From the NCBI GenBank assembly GCA_015501605.1, contig JADNRZ010000004.1, positions 1,054,001 to 1,118,000 on the forward strand: a DNA stretch of 64,000 nt, read 5' to 3'. Below are positions 33,963 to 47,358 of this stretch, piece by piece. The DNA is from Panaeolus papilionaceus. Its lineage: Eukaryota > Basidiomycota > Agaricomycetes > Agaricales. The position numbers and the translations under genes are program-made. The notes beneath the pieces were generated by a model that was given only the letters and a program-made list of their open reading frames with translations, searched no databases and had not been told where the DNA came from. Each line of letters opens with the position of its first letter. Positions within the stretch are counted from its first letter, which is position 1.

Positions 33963-36900
33963 TGTAGGGGAGCTTCGGGATAGTATGTGAGGAAACTCGA
34001 ACGGAGAGTTGAGCTGCTCTTTCTCGGTGGTTTGTATACGAAGGGTTCTAAATATACAATGGCGACGACGCGATGGCTCAAGGGACGAGAGGCAGCTCTT
34101 TGTCAAAGAGCGTGCTCAAGGGGAAGGGACAGGCAGGGTGGTATTGCGGTGTAGTGGTGGGGGATATTACGGCTGGGCTTATAACCTTGTGCTATACAAT
34201 CTTGTTGCTTCTTGATTAACGAAAGAAGACATTTAATCTACGGAAATTCGGTCACATGTGGCATCCCTGGTACGATCTGATGATCATACCCAAAGCACTG
34301 TAGGCTGTTCGAGCCCAGTAGCCACTCGAACGGAGTCAGTTGATCGTGCGGTGTGCGGTACATCATTTCAGTTTCTTGACAATGACAATGCCACGGGGTT
34401 AAAATTGTATTCTAGCTTTCTCGTCACAATATTGCTGGCTACGTACGGTGTACGCCTCCGTTACATCACGTATCAACGGGTACTACTTTCCCTAAATTTG
34501 AAGGTTAATATGCGCTTGGAACGCAAGCACTGTCAAACACATTGTGGCGAGTGACGAAGCAAAAGGGCTTCGTTTGCCACGTCGACAAATCGGGTCTGCC
34601 CACCTTTCACTGCAACTAGTTACATCACCCCTTTAATAAACCTTTCATAACAAGTGTATTCGTATTAAACGAACCACGTTCTCCTCAAGCAATGCCCAGA
34701 AATCTAACAACGGACAACCGTCCCGGCTCAAACGTGGGCGAGGTTATCTGGTGTTAACCCAAGCTAGCACCAGTATAAATAGTTTCCGTATAGTTGCCGA
34801 AATTAAGTGACCTGAGGTGCAATGTGGTCTGTTTTCCTTATCAGATACGCGCAGTGTCGTGACAAAACTATTTTTTTAGAAGCATGTGTGTTATGGTGCT
34901 GAAACGAAACACTCGTCAGAACACAGGATGCCAAGTTCGAAACACATTGCCATGTTTTTAGGAGATTTTCAATGCCCATTTACTCATGTCTGCTAAAAAA
35001 AATTGATACAGTGCATCATCTGCATGTCATTCGGTGACCCGGTGACTTATTCGCTATCTTGCCCAAATTAAGGTGATTGGGAAAGTACTCTGCCCTCCGC
35101 CGACGATACGATTAATTTACTGTGACGGCCCCTCCGTTTCTTCACATATACAGCCACTGTGGGTCTCAGGGCTGTAGTATGCGGAGAAATAACAGGTTAA
35201 AAACATGCAAGTTTCGATGTGAGACGAATGCGGAAACGGAAAGGCCCCTTCCTGAAGCGGCAGCATTGTAGTTGCCGGCGCTTAATTTCTGTGGTAAGGT
35301 TCACGTGCAAGAGGCAAGAAAGGGCCCCTTTTTCTGACAAAGTATGGTATTATCGTCTTAAGGAATCAATGTTCTGCAAAACTTGACATTACATACCCTT
35401 GTATTTAACCCCAACGAGCAATCTAGGGACTTAGGGGTAGAAACGTGACACTGTCCCTGACCAATGCTGGATGCAGAGAGTGACGGACACCAGCAGAAAT
35501 ACTACAGGACGTCATGAGGAGACTCAACATATTCTTCTGAAGCGTCATCTACTCACAGTTGACGATTGGCTGTCACAGTGTGATGGCAGAATCTCAGTCT
35601 CAGTCTGACCGAGTTGTCCGGTCAAAAGCGGTCACCCCTATGCGTGACACGTTGTCATCGTCGTAACACCTACGCACCCTGTGTGTCATGCCGTTTCGGA
35701 TGTCGCAATGAACATGATAATGATGGTATTCGGAAACCTAGTCGTGTACCTACCTTTCGTATTCACAACTAGCCTATTATCTAAGCATCTAAGGCCAATT
35801 CTGCCATTAACAAGGTACGCAAAATATTAGGCGCCGATCAGCCTTGTGAACGGCCCCTCGGAATAGTCACAGCTCCTATCCGACGACGTTTAAATCTGAA
35901 CAAAAACTGCCGGTGTCTGGTTCTATCGAGAGAAAATCCACCATTAACTTAGAGGTTTGTCTATATACAGGTTTGAACCTGTATGCGTTTGTCATTCAAA
36001 AGCTCCTCCTCGAACGGAGCCATTATGCTGAAAAGACATTGCGATCCCGAGGCAGTTGAGGAAAAGCAAAGATGACAAATTGAATAGGTGCATAATTATA
36101 AGTTAAATCGGTTTTAAAACGAATGTCGCAGCTATTTGATCAAAGAAGTGGTCAGGTATTTTTGGTGTTTTTCAGCTTCGCTCCTTTCGTAAAAGGCAAA
36201 CACCCCACAATCGATGCCCTGCTTTCATCCCCGCCCGATTTTTCGATTTTTCGTCCTTCACAAATTTGGGTCTCACAGGGTCAGGGTGCTTTGCTCCCGA
36301 GTTCCCTTCCAAGCGTATCTGCCGACAACAGGTGATTTTTCTGGAGCCCGCGGCAGCTTCTTTTTAGGATCTCAGTCAGTCAAACTGTTGTTCCTAAAGT
36401 TCAGCAGAAATCCCTCATGTGCGATTAAAAGCGGAATACAATGCAACCCATCGCCCAGGATTGCAACCCAGGCGTTGACATATCCATTGGATAATGGCTC
36501 ATCCCTGAAAGCCTTGATGAGTGACAGGATATGACAAGTACATTGAACTGGTTTGGTTACTCCCAACTCCCCACTGTACGGAGCGCATTGTATCATTGCC
36601 ACAACACACGCCTAGATCCATACACTGCGGGATCCAATGCGGGCCATGAATTACTGTCGTGAACGTCAAACGATAGGAAAAGAACAAGGATGTTCCCGGC
36701 CAGACAGAAGATGAGATAACAACCCATGTTCCGAGATGGAGCCACCCTTTCCGTCTAGGATGTGGAGATACGATACAGATACTGGATGTGGTGATCCATC
36801 TGATAACATCCCGCACAATTGAATATCGGAGGCCGATGATAGAATGGCTGTCACCGTGTTCGGACTGTTCAAGATGAATGCGGGTTGGTGTGTGTAATTG

Positions 36901-37062
36901 AAATAGCGGGAGAACGGGGTTGGATGTCTACTCCTAGTGGCAGGGTCGAGCTTGTCAAAGGAATGAGATGACATGTGTGAAGCGTTTGGGGGTTTGTGGA
37001 GACAGAAAGCTCAGACTTGTCGGTTCTCATACACTAAGTTGGTGTAGTTGACGGGAAAGGTA
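33963..37062. other. Gene-poor 3.1-kb region
   Basis: No exon is supported. Some short inverted repeats occur, for example ATACAGGTT/AACCTGTAT with a 2-nt gap near 35967. Several stretches look like decayed sequence with no frame over 110 codons. Old transposon debris is possible but I could not show ends. Confidence 0.45.
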
Positions 37063-37474
37063 TCACTGCTGTGACAATTATGAATGCATGTGAGTAGAGA
37101 ATGTAATACGCAACCAAGATCGCGATACTGAAGGGTACTGACCTTTTTGTTATGAGCAGCTGCTTGTTGTCCCGCCTCTTCGTCCTCACCGTCTTCATTT
37201 AGGTTAGCAGCAATTGTCATGAATCTACAAGTGTAATGATGAAATGCAGTTCAGCCCCTTGTACTGAAAAACATATGATAGATCTGAGAATCACGTACTT
37301 TGCAGCATCCAACCCAGCGAATATTCTCATCGCATGAAGATCAATCTGCAGTTGCTCACACAAATCTGCTGTTTGACCAACAGCACGCGACATTCTCCCT
37401 AGATTGCCTGCAAGTTGTGCATAAAGCCGTTCCTTAGCCTGTGTTGCACTGGTTGAGTTTGCACTGTTGAGCAT
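37063..37474 (-). CDS. DASH complex Hsk3-like subunit (candidate)
   Basis: Exons 37299-37474, 37143-37224 and 37063-37068 join in frame to 87 residues from the ATG at 37474. The core ERLYAQLAGNLGRMSRAVGQTADLCEQLQ followed by the MRIFAGLDAAKFMTIA block resembles Hsk3 (QLA..LA.LQANL..TE.L...VQ, then LG..H...FMA). Hsk3 is a small coiled-coil subunit of the DASH/Dam1 ring that couples kinetochores to microtubules. The tail NLNEDGEDEEAGQQAA is acidic. The last exon would encode only Gln and the stop; if the final intron is retained the protein ends at 37011 instead. The similarity is short, so the family call is tentative, while the gene itself is likely. Confidence 0.5.
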
Positions 37475-38407
37475 GGCTGGAGATATCAGGTCGTATGAGG
37501 TTGATAAACGCGTCAAGAGAGAGGCAAGGACAGCAAACAATGGCGCGTGTTGATTGGTCTCGGTTTGCTGACTAAGCCAATTCGGCAAACTTTTCCCTTG
37601 GTGACCAAGTCAAGGCCAGTGCCGTATTTTACAAACTGAGGTGACTCCTTGAGAGTGAATGTTTACAGTGGGGTACAAATAATAAAGCGATAGGAAGCGG
37701 CCCAAGGAATCTATGTAAGGTCGTATCATATCATCGTCCGATTCAGATGTAACTTTACTGGTAAAGCTTAGTACAATCAAGTCCAAAACTGTCCACAAAT
37801 ATTACAAGTCCGGTGGAAGGACAGCGTATACAAGGAAGATGAGGTAGTCCTTTGTAAGAGTAGGGGTATATGATAGGACAGAGAATCAGTGGCGATAATA
37901 AAATAAATTCGAGTCATGACGAGGAATACAGAATACGGGATGGGAAAAAAAAAGAGAAATCAATCCACAAAAGAAAGGGAAGCTGACACAAAAGGAAATG
38001 ATGGATACATCGTATTTTAAACATTAAGCAGGATAACGGCGAGAGCAAGACAAGAATCGGATACAGGACATTTAAACAGTGAAAATAATAAGAGGCAGAG
38101 GAACTTGACATCATCAGTCTGCTCGGCCAATTGCGCCTTGCGCAATGAAGGGTTTCTTTGGAAGAGAAAGAGGTGATAAAAGTAAAGGATATATGTTACA
38201 ACTGCCTCCCAGATTGACCAACTTGTCAGTGACTAGTGATGAACGTCAATTTCTAAGTGCGTTGGTGTTGCTGAAAAGTCTGGCTTTGGGCGTGTTCTCC
38301 TTGAGCACCTGGTTGGAAACGAGAGAAGAAATTATCCCATTGTCCTGAAAAGGGGGTAGGGAAATGAATGAGACAAGCGGAAATTAAAAGACAGTGATGA
38401 TAAAATG
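37475..38407. other. Region between Hsk3-like and zinc-cluster genes
   Basis: About 930 bp with no supported exon. It should carry the promoter of the Hsk3-like gene and the 3' end of the transcription factor gene, both on the minus strand. Confidence 0.5.
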
Positions 38408-41400
38408 CTAACCCCAGTCGAACATGCCCCCTGGGAGACCTTCCAAAAAGCCAGTATCAGCGCTTTGGAAATCTTCGAGGGTTGTATTGCCGTGGGCACT
38501 GTCGAGAACATTCATCACCTGAACGTTCCCGGACCCCGATTGCGCCTGCAGGTTCATCGCAGGATTTACGTTTGTGAAGTTCCCGTCCCTGGCCGGATTC
38601 GTAAGAGGTGTGATGTTAACCATTGGGGCGCCAGATGGTTGCTGTGATTGTTGTTGATTCCCTGGAGAAGACAGAACAGAAGATATGGGAGGTGTAGCAA
38701 CGCCATTGACAGCAGAGTGTTTCGCCATGTTCAATGGGGAGTAGGAGCCGGGAGTCGTTGATGCGAAAGGAGGTGCAAAGGGTGATGGTGAAAAGGGTCG
38801 AGAGGTGTGGAATGAATGATTTGGAATATTGTCATTACGATTCGAAGCGGATGAAGAATGGGACGAGGCCGCAGCAGAGGTAGCTGCTGCTAGCAACGGT
38901 TCCTTACCTTCTGCCTTGTTGATTCCACCTGATGCTCCACTGATAATTGTACCGGATGGGACATCCTCAAACTGTTCCGACTTCTCTTGGGCGACAAAAA
39001 CACCGCCGCCTGGACGAGTTGGATCCTTCTTGTAATCCAACATGACAGGCTTCTTAGCCGTGACCCCGCCCGTTGGGTTGAGTGCGGGGGCTTCCATTGG
39101 CATTTGTGGACCTTGCGTAGCTTCGTAAAGCAGGGATATAATTTCGGCAGTCTATGTGGAGGGGCATGAGTATGATGGGGGGCAAGAAAGGGGTCTGGCG
39201 ATAATCTGACCTTACGTCTCGCCGACATATGATCGGGCGAGATCGATGCTTCCCATCTACGAACACAATCCTTTAGTTTGCGAAGTTTCGCTTGTGCTTC
39301 TTCGTCTTTCCGCCGAATGCATGTATGGTACTGCTTTTGTATAAGCACTGAAACAGGGACACACAAGTGCACGGGAACATACCTGAACGAGTGCGCAAGA
39401 GGTAGCTGCGTAGGCAGTTAATAACCAGACATCGTAAATGTTCTCATTGGCATCCAGCCAGTCAATAGCGTCTGCGGTCATCTTGATCAGGTGAGTCCAT
39501 TGCTCCACTGTCAGTCCGAATTTGAGGTGCTCCGGACACGAGTAACTGATTCTCATGAAGACCCTCCAAAACATCATACAAACACAAGAATACAGAAGGT
39601 GCAATAGGCCTGTCCGTTCGATGCACTGAGAAAAAATGCGCGACGCAGTAAAGATAGGAGAAGATCTCACCGGCAGTGTTGGATGAGTTAGGACCCTTGA
39701 ATTGCAGATGGTCCGGCAAACCCTCCTTCCAACTTTTTATCTGGCCAAGTAATTCAACAAGCATAGCATCGCTTGTAAATGTTAGTCCAGAGGGACTGGT
39801 ACAGTAGGCGCTGGTCAGCGCGAGATTTATACATTGCATGAAGGGTTTCATGTACCTGTAAATGGTTTTCTGAACCTTGCCCAGAATTATGCTCAGACGC
39901 ACAAGCTCGTCCATGTACAAGTCGGTAGCATCCCCGGAGGAGGGAAGTCTGGCGTCGCAGTCCTCGACATCGATCATATAAGGATGTCCGTATGCAATAC
40001 TTGTCCTGCGCACTGGTTAAAGATGTCCAAGATGAAATAAGAGAAAACGGATACTTACCACCGGTCGCACACAAGGCAAATACCCCAGAGTCGACGGCGG
40101 AGTTCAATGTTCGACTTGACCGATTCCGCCCTGTGTAAACCCAAGTCTTGTGCCTGTAGAGGTCATTAAGCCAAGCAGAAGCGCGTTGGATATTGTGACA
40201 GGCTTACCATCCTGATGGCAGCACCTAAACGAATCCACAGAGCAGACAATGCATTGGGGACAAACTGCGAGTGGCAGTCCCCAGTCATACACAATATGAG
40301 CAAAACTTGAACGTTGACAATCGAAGCGGTCGAAAGAACGTCTTCGGTCTTGATTAGGCTGTTAACAGCGAAGCGTATAGAATCGAAGAGGTTTTGAGCA
40401 ACGTCACGCTTAGCCGCGGCCACGAGACACATCGAATAGATCAGCACTGGAGGGGGGTTTGAGTTCTGAAGGAATTCCTCGCGCGTTACAATTGGAAGAA
40501 GCGGTGCAACGTCCGTAAAGTAAGCATTTAAGAGACTCTGAATGACGTCAGGTTCAATGTTGAGATCGACGGGCTTCGGTTGTAGGTGTTGATGCTCGCT
40601 TTGCTTAGGCTTCTGAACTTGAATTAAGCCATCGCCAGATTGGCTGACCTCGAAAGTGTGGTTGTATCTTTGATCATAACTCTCGTAAACTCGAGAATTG
40701 ATAGTGGCTTGAGAGTGAAGTAGGTGAGCAGGTGAAGTAGGACCTATAGCGTCATGTGGGGTCCGAACTCGATACAGAAGAAAGCTGCGTACCATAAACA
40801 GCAATGTCCCTAGAGTCTTGTTGAGAAGGACCAGGCCTCGATGGCTCGACTTGAGCAGCTGGAGCCGACTTCTCCTTTTCAGCAGCCTCTTCCTCAAGTT
40901 TCTTCTTCTTGAAACGGGTTTCTGTGATGGGAAGGAAGAAAGTACACTCGAATGAATATTGCTTGCAATGTTGGCAAACGGGGGGTTCCTAACAGCACAC
41001 AGAAAGGCAAAATTAGCTAGATGATTCAACCGAAACAATCACCAGTTGTGAATTTACCGAGTCTGGAATTACGTCGCATCTAATTTTACGAGTGCGACAC
41101 GAATCGCATGCTCGTTGCTGATGGAGAACGAATTTTAAAAATGATGATGATGAGTATGCTGCGGAAAAACAAGAGAGAAAGCGTAGAGTATAATGCTTAC
41201 TGTCTTCGTTCGTTTTTTGAGGTCGGCGGTAGGTTGGGTTTGAGGTATTGGAACGCGAGGCACGTCGCTTCCTGAGGCGCCTGTTTCGTCGTCGGAGTTT
41301 CTGTCGTTGCCTTTTCCACGAACAGAGTCCGCGCCAGTCTTACGCTTGCGTTTATTGTTCCCTGAGACAGACGGGGCAGTATGGTCTGGTACAGATGTCT

Positions 41401-41976
41401 CGGGTTGAATCGTCTGACGAGGGGGAGGATACATGACCATAGGTTGCGGTGGGTACTGAGGGTATGGAGGATATGGATGTGAATAACCTGGATGCATTGG
41501 GTATGCATATTGAGGATGCATAGGTGGAGGATGAGGAGACATTGAAGATGGATGTTGAGGGTTTGGAGGTTGAGGATGTTGAGGATGTTGAGGATAGGGA
41601 GACCCGTTCATTGGGTAGGTTGGATTCATGATATGGTAAGGCGGTCCGGGATATGGTTGAAAGATAGGACCTCTTGGAGAATGAAAAGGAGGAGGCACAG
41701 GAGCTAATAGAATTGAAAGATGAGATAATCAAATTTAATAAAAATAAAATAAGACTAACATTGAACAAGAACAGGCGCTGATGCACTCGCACTCGTCGTC
41801 GTACTCTGTTGGCTAGTACTTGCTGGTTCGGCGCGCTTTCTTTGCCGTGGTTTCTTGGGAGCAGTAGACGTCGGCTTGGTACTAGCAAGCGCCGGAGCAG
41901 GCGGCAGCGGCTGAGGCGGCACTGACGGCTGGGTTGTGCTGGTAGAGGTGCTCGACTCGGCGGGAGGAGTAGGCAT
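38408..41976 (-). CDS. Zn2Cys6 transcription factor with fungal-specific domain
   Basis: A multi-exon gene of roughly 900 residues from the ATG at 41976. The N-terminus is Ser/Thr/Pro/Ala-rich with a basic patch KKPRQRKRAEP, followed by a Pro/His/Tyr-rich stretch (PQHPQHPQPPNPQHP, YPPYPQYPPQP) and KRKRKTG. The zinc cluster RACDSCRTRKIRCDVIP...PVCQHCKQYSFEC has all six cysteines; an intron splits it after DVIPDS. A basic linker KKKKLEEE follows, then the fungal_trans domain (about 40670-39200: NAYFTDVAPLLPIVTREEF, SALWIRLGAAIRM, AYGHPYMIDVEDCDARLPS). The C-terminus is Ser/Asn/Gln-rich and ends TGFLEGLPGGMFDWG, an acidic/aromatic end that could activate transcription. The layout resembles xylanolytic-type regulators (XlnR class), but the target genes cannot be inferred. 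Confidence 0.85.
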
Positions 41977-44900
41977 CTTCAAAACAGGACCTGACCGGTG
42001 TTATATGATCCTTTTTTTCGAAACAAGATTTAGTTGCCCCGCCGATGTGACTTGCTCCTCTTTCCGAAGTAAACTTGCTGACTAAAGCAACATTTTAAAC
42101 ATGCTATGAACAATACTCCTTTTTACGGTGATATAACAATAAAGAATACTCACAGTTTAGTTGTTCAATAAATTCAAAATCTGTAATGTCTTCTCCTCGT
42201 CGTAGAGGTTGCCGGTAACATGCTGCTCAGGTTCTCTGTTATGCCGCCATATACCTTTCAAACTCCGATTAAATTTATATCCGATTCCCTCAAGTTTCAC
42301 TTCAATTCAATTCATGATTGATACCTCCGCTTCTATAAATCTATTATATACAATAATTCCCTTTCTTTTTATTCTTATCTTTCCTTTATTCCCCTTTGTT
42401 CAACTATGTAACAAATCCTAATTCCCTTTTACTTACCGTTGGGATTCCATGCCTGAATTAGTACATGTCATTCAAGTTTCATCTTAGTGTAATCATCACC
42501 ATTCAAGCAACTTTTCCACACGATGCATCATGCCCGAATCCAAATGCGTCACAGGAACCGGTCTTTCTCCATCCTCTGACTCCGGCGGCAAATTGATGAA
42601 CCCCCCACTCAAACCATCCATTCATTATCGAATCCTCCGCTCATCTCTATCTTCTCAGCTCCTATATTCTTCGCTGCCCTTGAATTCTTTCTATTAACCG
42701 TTTCGATACTGCAAATCTTCTTCCTATGTCTCTTCTTTCTCCTATGAAATCACCAGATCAGCTCACCTTGACCTTAGGTAATACTCCCATACGAATGACA
42801 ACAACCCCGAGGTGAAAGGTGCAACCTAATTCGCCAACAGAACCTTAGCAGAGGCCCTGTCTTTGAACCCTTAACCAATCATAATACTCCTTATCACAAG
42901 GACTTTCTTACCCTTTTGTTCAAACCCCAAAATCCAAGATCACACACGCGTACACACATGACACTTGGTTACTGCGTTGACCTTTCAGATTCATTACATC
43001 GATCTTAATCGAGTTAAATGCTACCTACATGATTTTCCCTTCGAATCACGTTCGAGACCGGAGACTCATGTCTGTGGAGCGCGCAAATGTATCCCATCAG
43101 CTCAGAGTCCTGACCAAGCCTGCGAGCTCACTGTAAACCACGACGTCCGTGTAACCACTACGTCCGTGTAACCACTCAAATGAATTGAATCACTTCGATT
43201 GATTGAAACCCCTCAATTCAGTCGAGCATGATGGCGGACCCAACCAAGTAAGCAACAATGGTCAGCAGAAATATCCTCCTGGGAAGACATCTGAGGGGTG
43301 CAAGGGGTACATGTAAATCCCCTTCTATGAATCGCTTCATACATCCTTGTCGTTTCCGCAAAGTGCCTACAAATTTTACAAGGGTAATGAAGATATCAAA
43401 ACGGCTATTTTGTCGATAGTGCTTCTCAGAAGAAGACCTCGTTCATCCCGCCACTTCAATGTACATAATATTTTTGCCATATTTCGGGTTTTCGCATACC
43501 TGCCCTTCCTGATTGATAGATTGACGATGACATCTACACGCCGAACTTGCTGTTGGCTGGCGTTGTGTGGGACAGATATCCATCACCCGAATTCAATGGC
43601 CGTCGACCTGTCCAAGGTGCGAGAACATCGACACTTATTGAGCAGCACACCCAACTCGTGTTTACTACGAGTCCTGCTTGTTCTCCGCCATTGCTAATCG
43701 AACGACTGGGATTAAGGGACGGGTACACGAGATCTCGAACGAAGGGATGCCTCCCTAGACGCACTTGATCAAATGAAGACCTATGTAGTGTACTACCTAA
43801 CCAAAAACTGACGTTTTAGCATCGACAGCAGCAATGATGATTAGTCTCAACCAGGAGCACGCCGCCACCAACAGGGATATCGTCATACCAGCGTGTGCGC
43901 TTTCTCTCCATGCCTGTCTAACGATTCCATGCAATGTGATGGGAGATGACACCACATCCCATGTTGTTAGCCGGGCTTCTAGGCGCTTATAGAATGGCCA
44001 TATGTATGGGGGGTGTCAAGCCAATTCTTGCTACTCTGGAGGTCAAGCTTATCGTTATCTCACAATTTACTGTTGATTACAGTACGCAGTGTTTTTTACT
44101 GAATTGGTTATGTAAAGGAAAGCGCTCGACATACAGAATCAGAGGAGATGTGAACTGCAGGGAGAGGGATGAATTTCTAGCACACATGGTCTATTCTTAG
44201 AGCAGGGAAAAAATTGTTGGGGTTAACTGAAAGAACGCGCGATTCCAAAGGCAAGGGCACGGGATACATGTCTGCAATGAACATCGGTCCTGACGCATTC
44301 GAAACAAGAACTGAACTGTGAGAAAGCCCCACGGTTTGAACGCTCCTCAGAGGAACAGTCGCAAATATGGATAGAGGGAGACAGACCCATCGGTGAACCC
44401 TGTATAAACTACATAGCGCGGAGCTTCCACAAAACCTTAATCATCCCCAGGGACCAATGGGTAGCTCGTTACCCTGAATGCACAACAGACGCTCCACAAG
44501 GTTGAAAAAGCTGCATTAGTAGAACAATGAATATCGATTAAGTATTCAGCCGCGTATGGGTCGCACATGTTCATGTTTTCCATCTGCAGACTTTCCAAGC
44601 AACTCGAGAACAGGGAATGCTTCGAAATTGGCGACAGTGAAGCAAGGTAGGCCACTCCGCTGGGTCTGACGATCAAGCCTGATCCATCTAATTTATCGAC
44701 CTTCACAAGGGTCAAGAACAAAGTTGTGCCACTCGTAAATTCGCAACTCATTGTCAGCGATAATTGAACATGCATCACCAGGTTGTATTGAGGCACTGAT
44801 GCACTCATTCAAATCTTGGACATTCGAAGCGGCGCATGACTCTTAAAAGCTTTGCAGTTCTCACAGACTTGGATCTGTGAGGGTTGTGTTCAGCAGGACC

Positions 44901-46241
44901 CGGCCCACCTGCTCCCCTCCCTTGTCAGCCAAACAAAACAAACAGAAGTGTGAAGAAGGCCATTGGCAAGTCGCGTTATGAGGTTGATTCACCTAAGTAG
45001 CACGTCCAGCAAGTTGGATCGAAAAATGCTACGCACCAAGCACATCTGAAACAGTCGGATGGGATGAAAAAATTCTGCAACCCCCAATGGGGTGTACGGA
45101 TCGCAGTCGTGATTGAAGGGGGGGGTGGGACTTGTGTATGTATGCAAAAGGAATCAAAGGGCCAACGGCGAACCTTGATTTTCCGACGAAATTTGGGGAC
45201 ATATTTAAATTATGTCCAATATCGCCATATGGGAATGAAGCCCTTCGTTGGAACTTAGCATTCGAAACAAATTTTCGATTGATCCAACAGCTGTCCTGCA
45301 AGGCGTAATATTATCATCAGCGCCCCCCTCTTGTTTAAAGATGTACAATATTCCATTTCGACGAAACGAAGAGGGTGTTAGTGCATAAAATAGCAGTCAG
45401 GAGACCAGGAGGAGGAGGAGAATTTAGGGGTAACCGTGATCCGATCGGGGATCTCAAGGGCATTCAAACGATTAAAATTAACACTACACAACCACAGACA
45501 TACCATGCAACTCGGTTAGATCTAAAGTAAAAATATGTTGAATTTGTGCTACGTTGGTAATTTCGGATAGTGTTCCGAATGCCTAATACAGTCGACCACG
45601 AGTGTTTGCATGCTTAAGACGTATTGTGCTTGAAGAAACAAGGGATCAGGATGGAGAGACGAGTTACTGGAACTAAAGACTACGTTGACCCCAAAGATAC
45701 GAACAAAATGAAATGGCAGGCAGATTCTAATCATCTGGATATAGAGTCAGTCGTATACAAATTTGGGAGAATGAATAAATGAGTCTGAGGTGGACAGGCC
45801 CGCGTTTCTGTTTGAGAATGTCGGAACCTCAGGAAAAGAACCGCGACAGTGAGAAAGATGGGTCTATACATTGAGAGATAACAAAGGACCACCGAGAATA
45901 ACGGTAGTATATGAATAGACCCCATACTGAACATTATAATATTAGGTTAACTTTGTATTCTTGGACAAAATGGACACCGGTTTCCAAACTTGTACTCTCT
46001 GGTCATGATCTTAGGGATATGACGGAGAGAGCTGAAGAAGAAAAAATAAATAGCACGACAGAAGGGAAGAACGTCTTCATGCTTTGTTCAATGAGGTACA
46101 CACGTAGTAGTGTTTACATGGCTGGCTGACTAGCTAGCTATGTCTATTCGATTGTTTGCGGCGAACTTGATGAAAGGAGATGACGAAGTAACACCCACGT
46201 TGGCGAATGAAGGAGGTCGGGTGAAAGGGGAGTAAACATAC
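41977..46241. other. Gene-poor 4.3-kb region
   Basis: No gene is convincing. The first 450 bp are probably the transcription factor's promoter. A 17-bp unit (ACGTCCGTGTAACCACT) is repeated twice in tandem at 43143-43176. Frames up to about 120 codons occur on both strands (for example 43347-43697 and 44437-44808), but none has a recognisable domain or a supported splice partner. Confidence 0.45.
43143..43176 (+). repeat. 17-bp tandem duplication
   Basis: Two exact adjacent copies of ACGTCCGTGTAACCACT in non-coding sequence. Confidence 0.85.
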
Positions 46242-46794
46242 TTACTTCGCGGTAGGAGGGCAGAGTGTCAATGACCCCATATACATCCACTGCGTTCTGA
46301 CTGCAGGGCCTCTTGAGTACTCAAATTTCTTGGTCAAGATTGGTTGATTGAGGAAGTGGCAGCAATGAACGGCGTCCCAATTGCAAGGACGTTCAAGGGG
46401 CAGGCGGTTATGTCTACTAGAAAAAAATGGAGGACGACTCATATCTGCTGCGATATGCAGGAGTAGTCAGTCCATAGGCACGCGGAACTGTATGTGGCTT
46501 ACCTCCCCTTTTCCTGGGCCCGTGGGGCTGGTTTGATGCTTGAGGCCGGATAGAAGTCACTGCTTCGGCCCTCTCATTGGGATTCGGACAACACTGCGAT
46601 GGCCGAGCTTCACTCGTGAGGACGGACTGATGAGCGAATGATAGGGTAAGGTATAAACTCGGAGGGTACTGCGCTTTCGTATGGTTCGGTGTTGATGTCA
46701 GCCCGAGGTCACGCTCACGTCTCGACGATCGATTACTGATGTTAAATATAGCTCTGCGCGCTGTGGATAGCGTCTGGAGGGTGTCTATGACCAT
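46242..46794 (-). CDS. Orphan protein, two exons
   Basis: Exons 46503-46794 and 46242-46447 (intron 55 nt, GT-AG) join in frame to 165 residues from the ATG at 46794. The sequence is basic with Ser/Arg/Pro-rich stretches (NISNRSSRRERD, NQPHGPRKRGADMSRPPF) and scattered cysteines. No signal peptide, membrane segment or known domain is visible. It is divergent from the phosphatase gene starting at 47359. The intact two-exon frame is the only support, so this could be a chance model. Confidence 0.35.
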
Positions 46795-47358
46795 GGAGAG
46801 CTAACAGCGGTGATGAAAGATGGATTTGAAATTTTATGACTTGGGAATGCCCAGCTGGGTTGAACCGCTGAATTTATGAATAAGGTTGAATTGAACTTCT
46901 CGGATTTTGACTACGTCGCCCCGCCAATCAACCAAGTGACTGTATAGCGTGTTAATATATCAATAACACACCACTCTCCTTAGTCCTCCTCCATTAGCCC
47001 TCTTTAACGTCAACGTCACCCCCTTGTCTGTATCTACGCGAACACAGTAATTCCGAATTAAATCCTGCCCTTCAATGTGTCCAACAACCGCACGGCCCGA
47101 AAATAGTCGTCCGAAATCATGTCCGTACTCGATGTAATGCCTATCCCGCGAGAAAGTCCAGCTCAGAAGAATTGTCGTACCCTTTGAACTCGTTATTGAG
47201 ATAGCGGCGCGCTGCTTGGCTTGAACAGCACATGTTAACCGGCCCAGAAAGGCGCGCCTACTGGCGCCGACGTCACTGGAGCACGGGACTTCTTTGATAG
47301 CCGATCATGACCTGATTAAGCTCCTCAGGCTTCCTCTGTTCAACGCCAACCACTCTTC
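46795..47358. other. Divergent promoter region
   Basis: About 560 bp upstream of the Sac-domain gene and of the orphan gene. No exon is seen. Confidence 0.5.

Noticed and set aside
43347..44808. Three open frames of 84-123 codons in the 42-46 kb region
   Set aside because: No domains and no consistent splice joins; frames on both strands overlap, as expected by chance.
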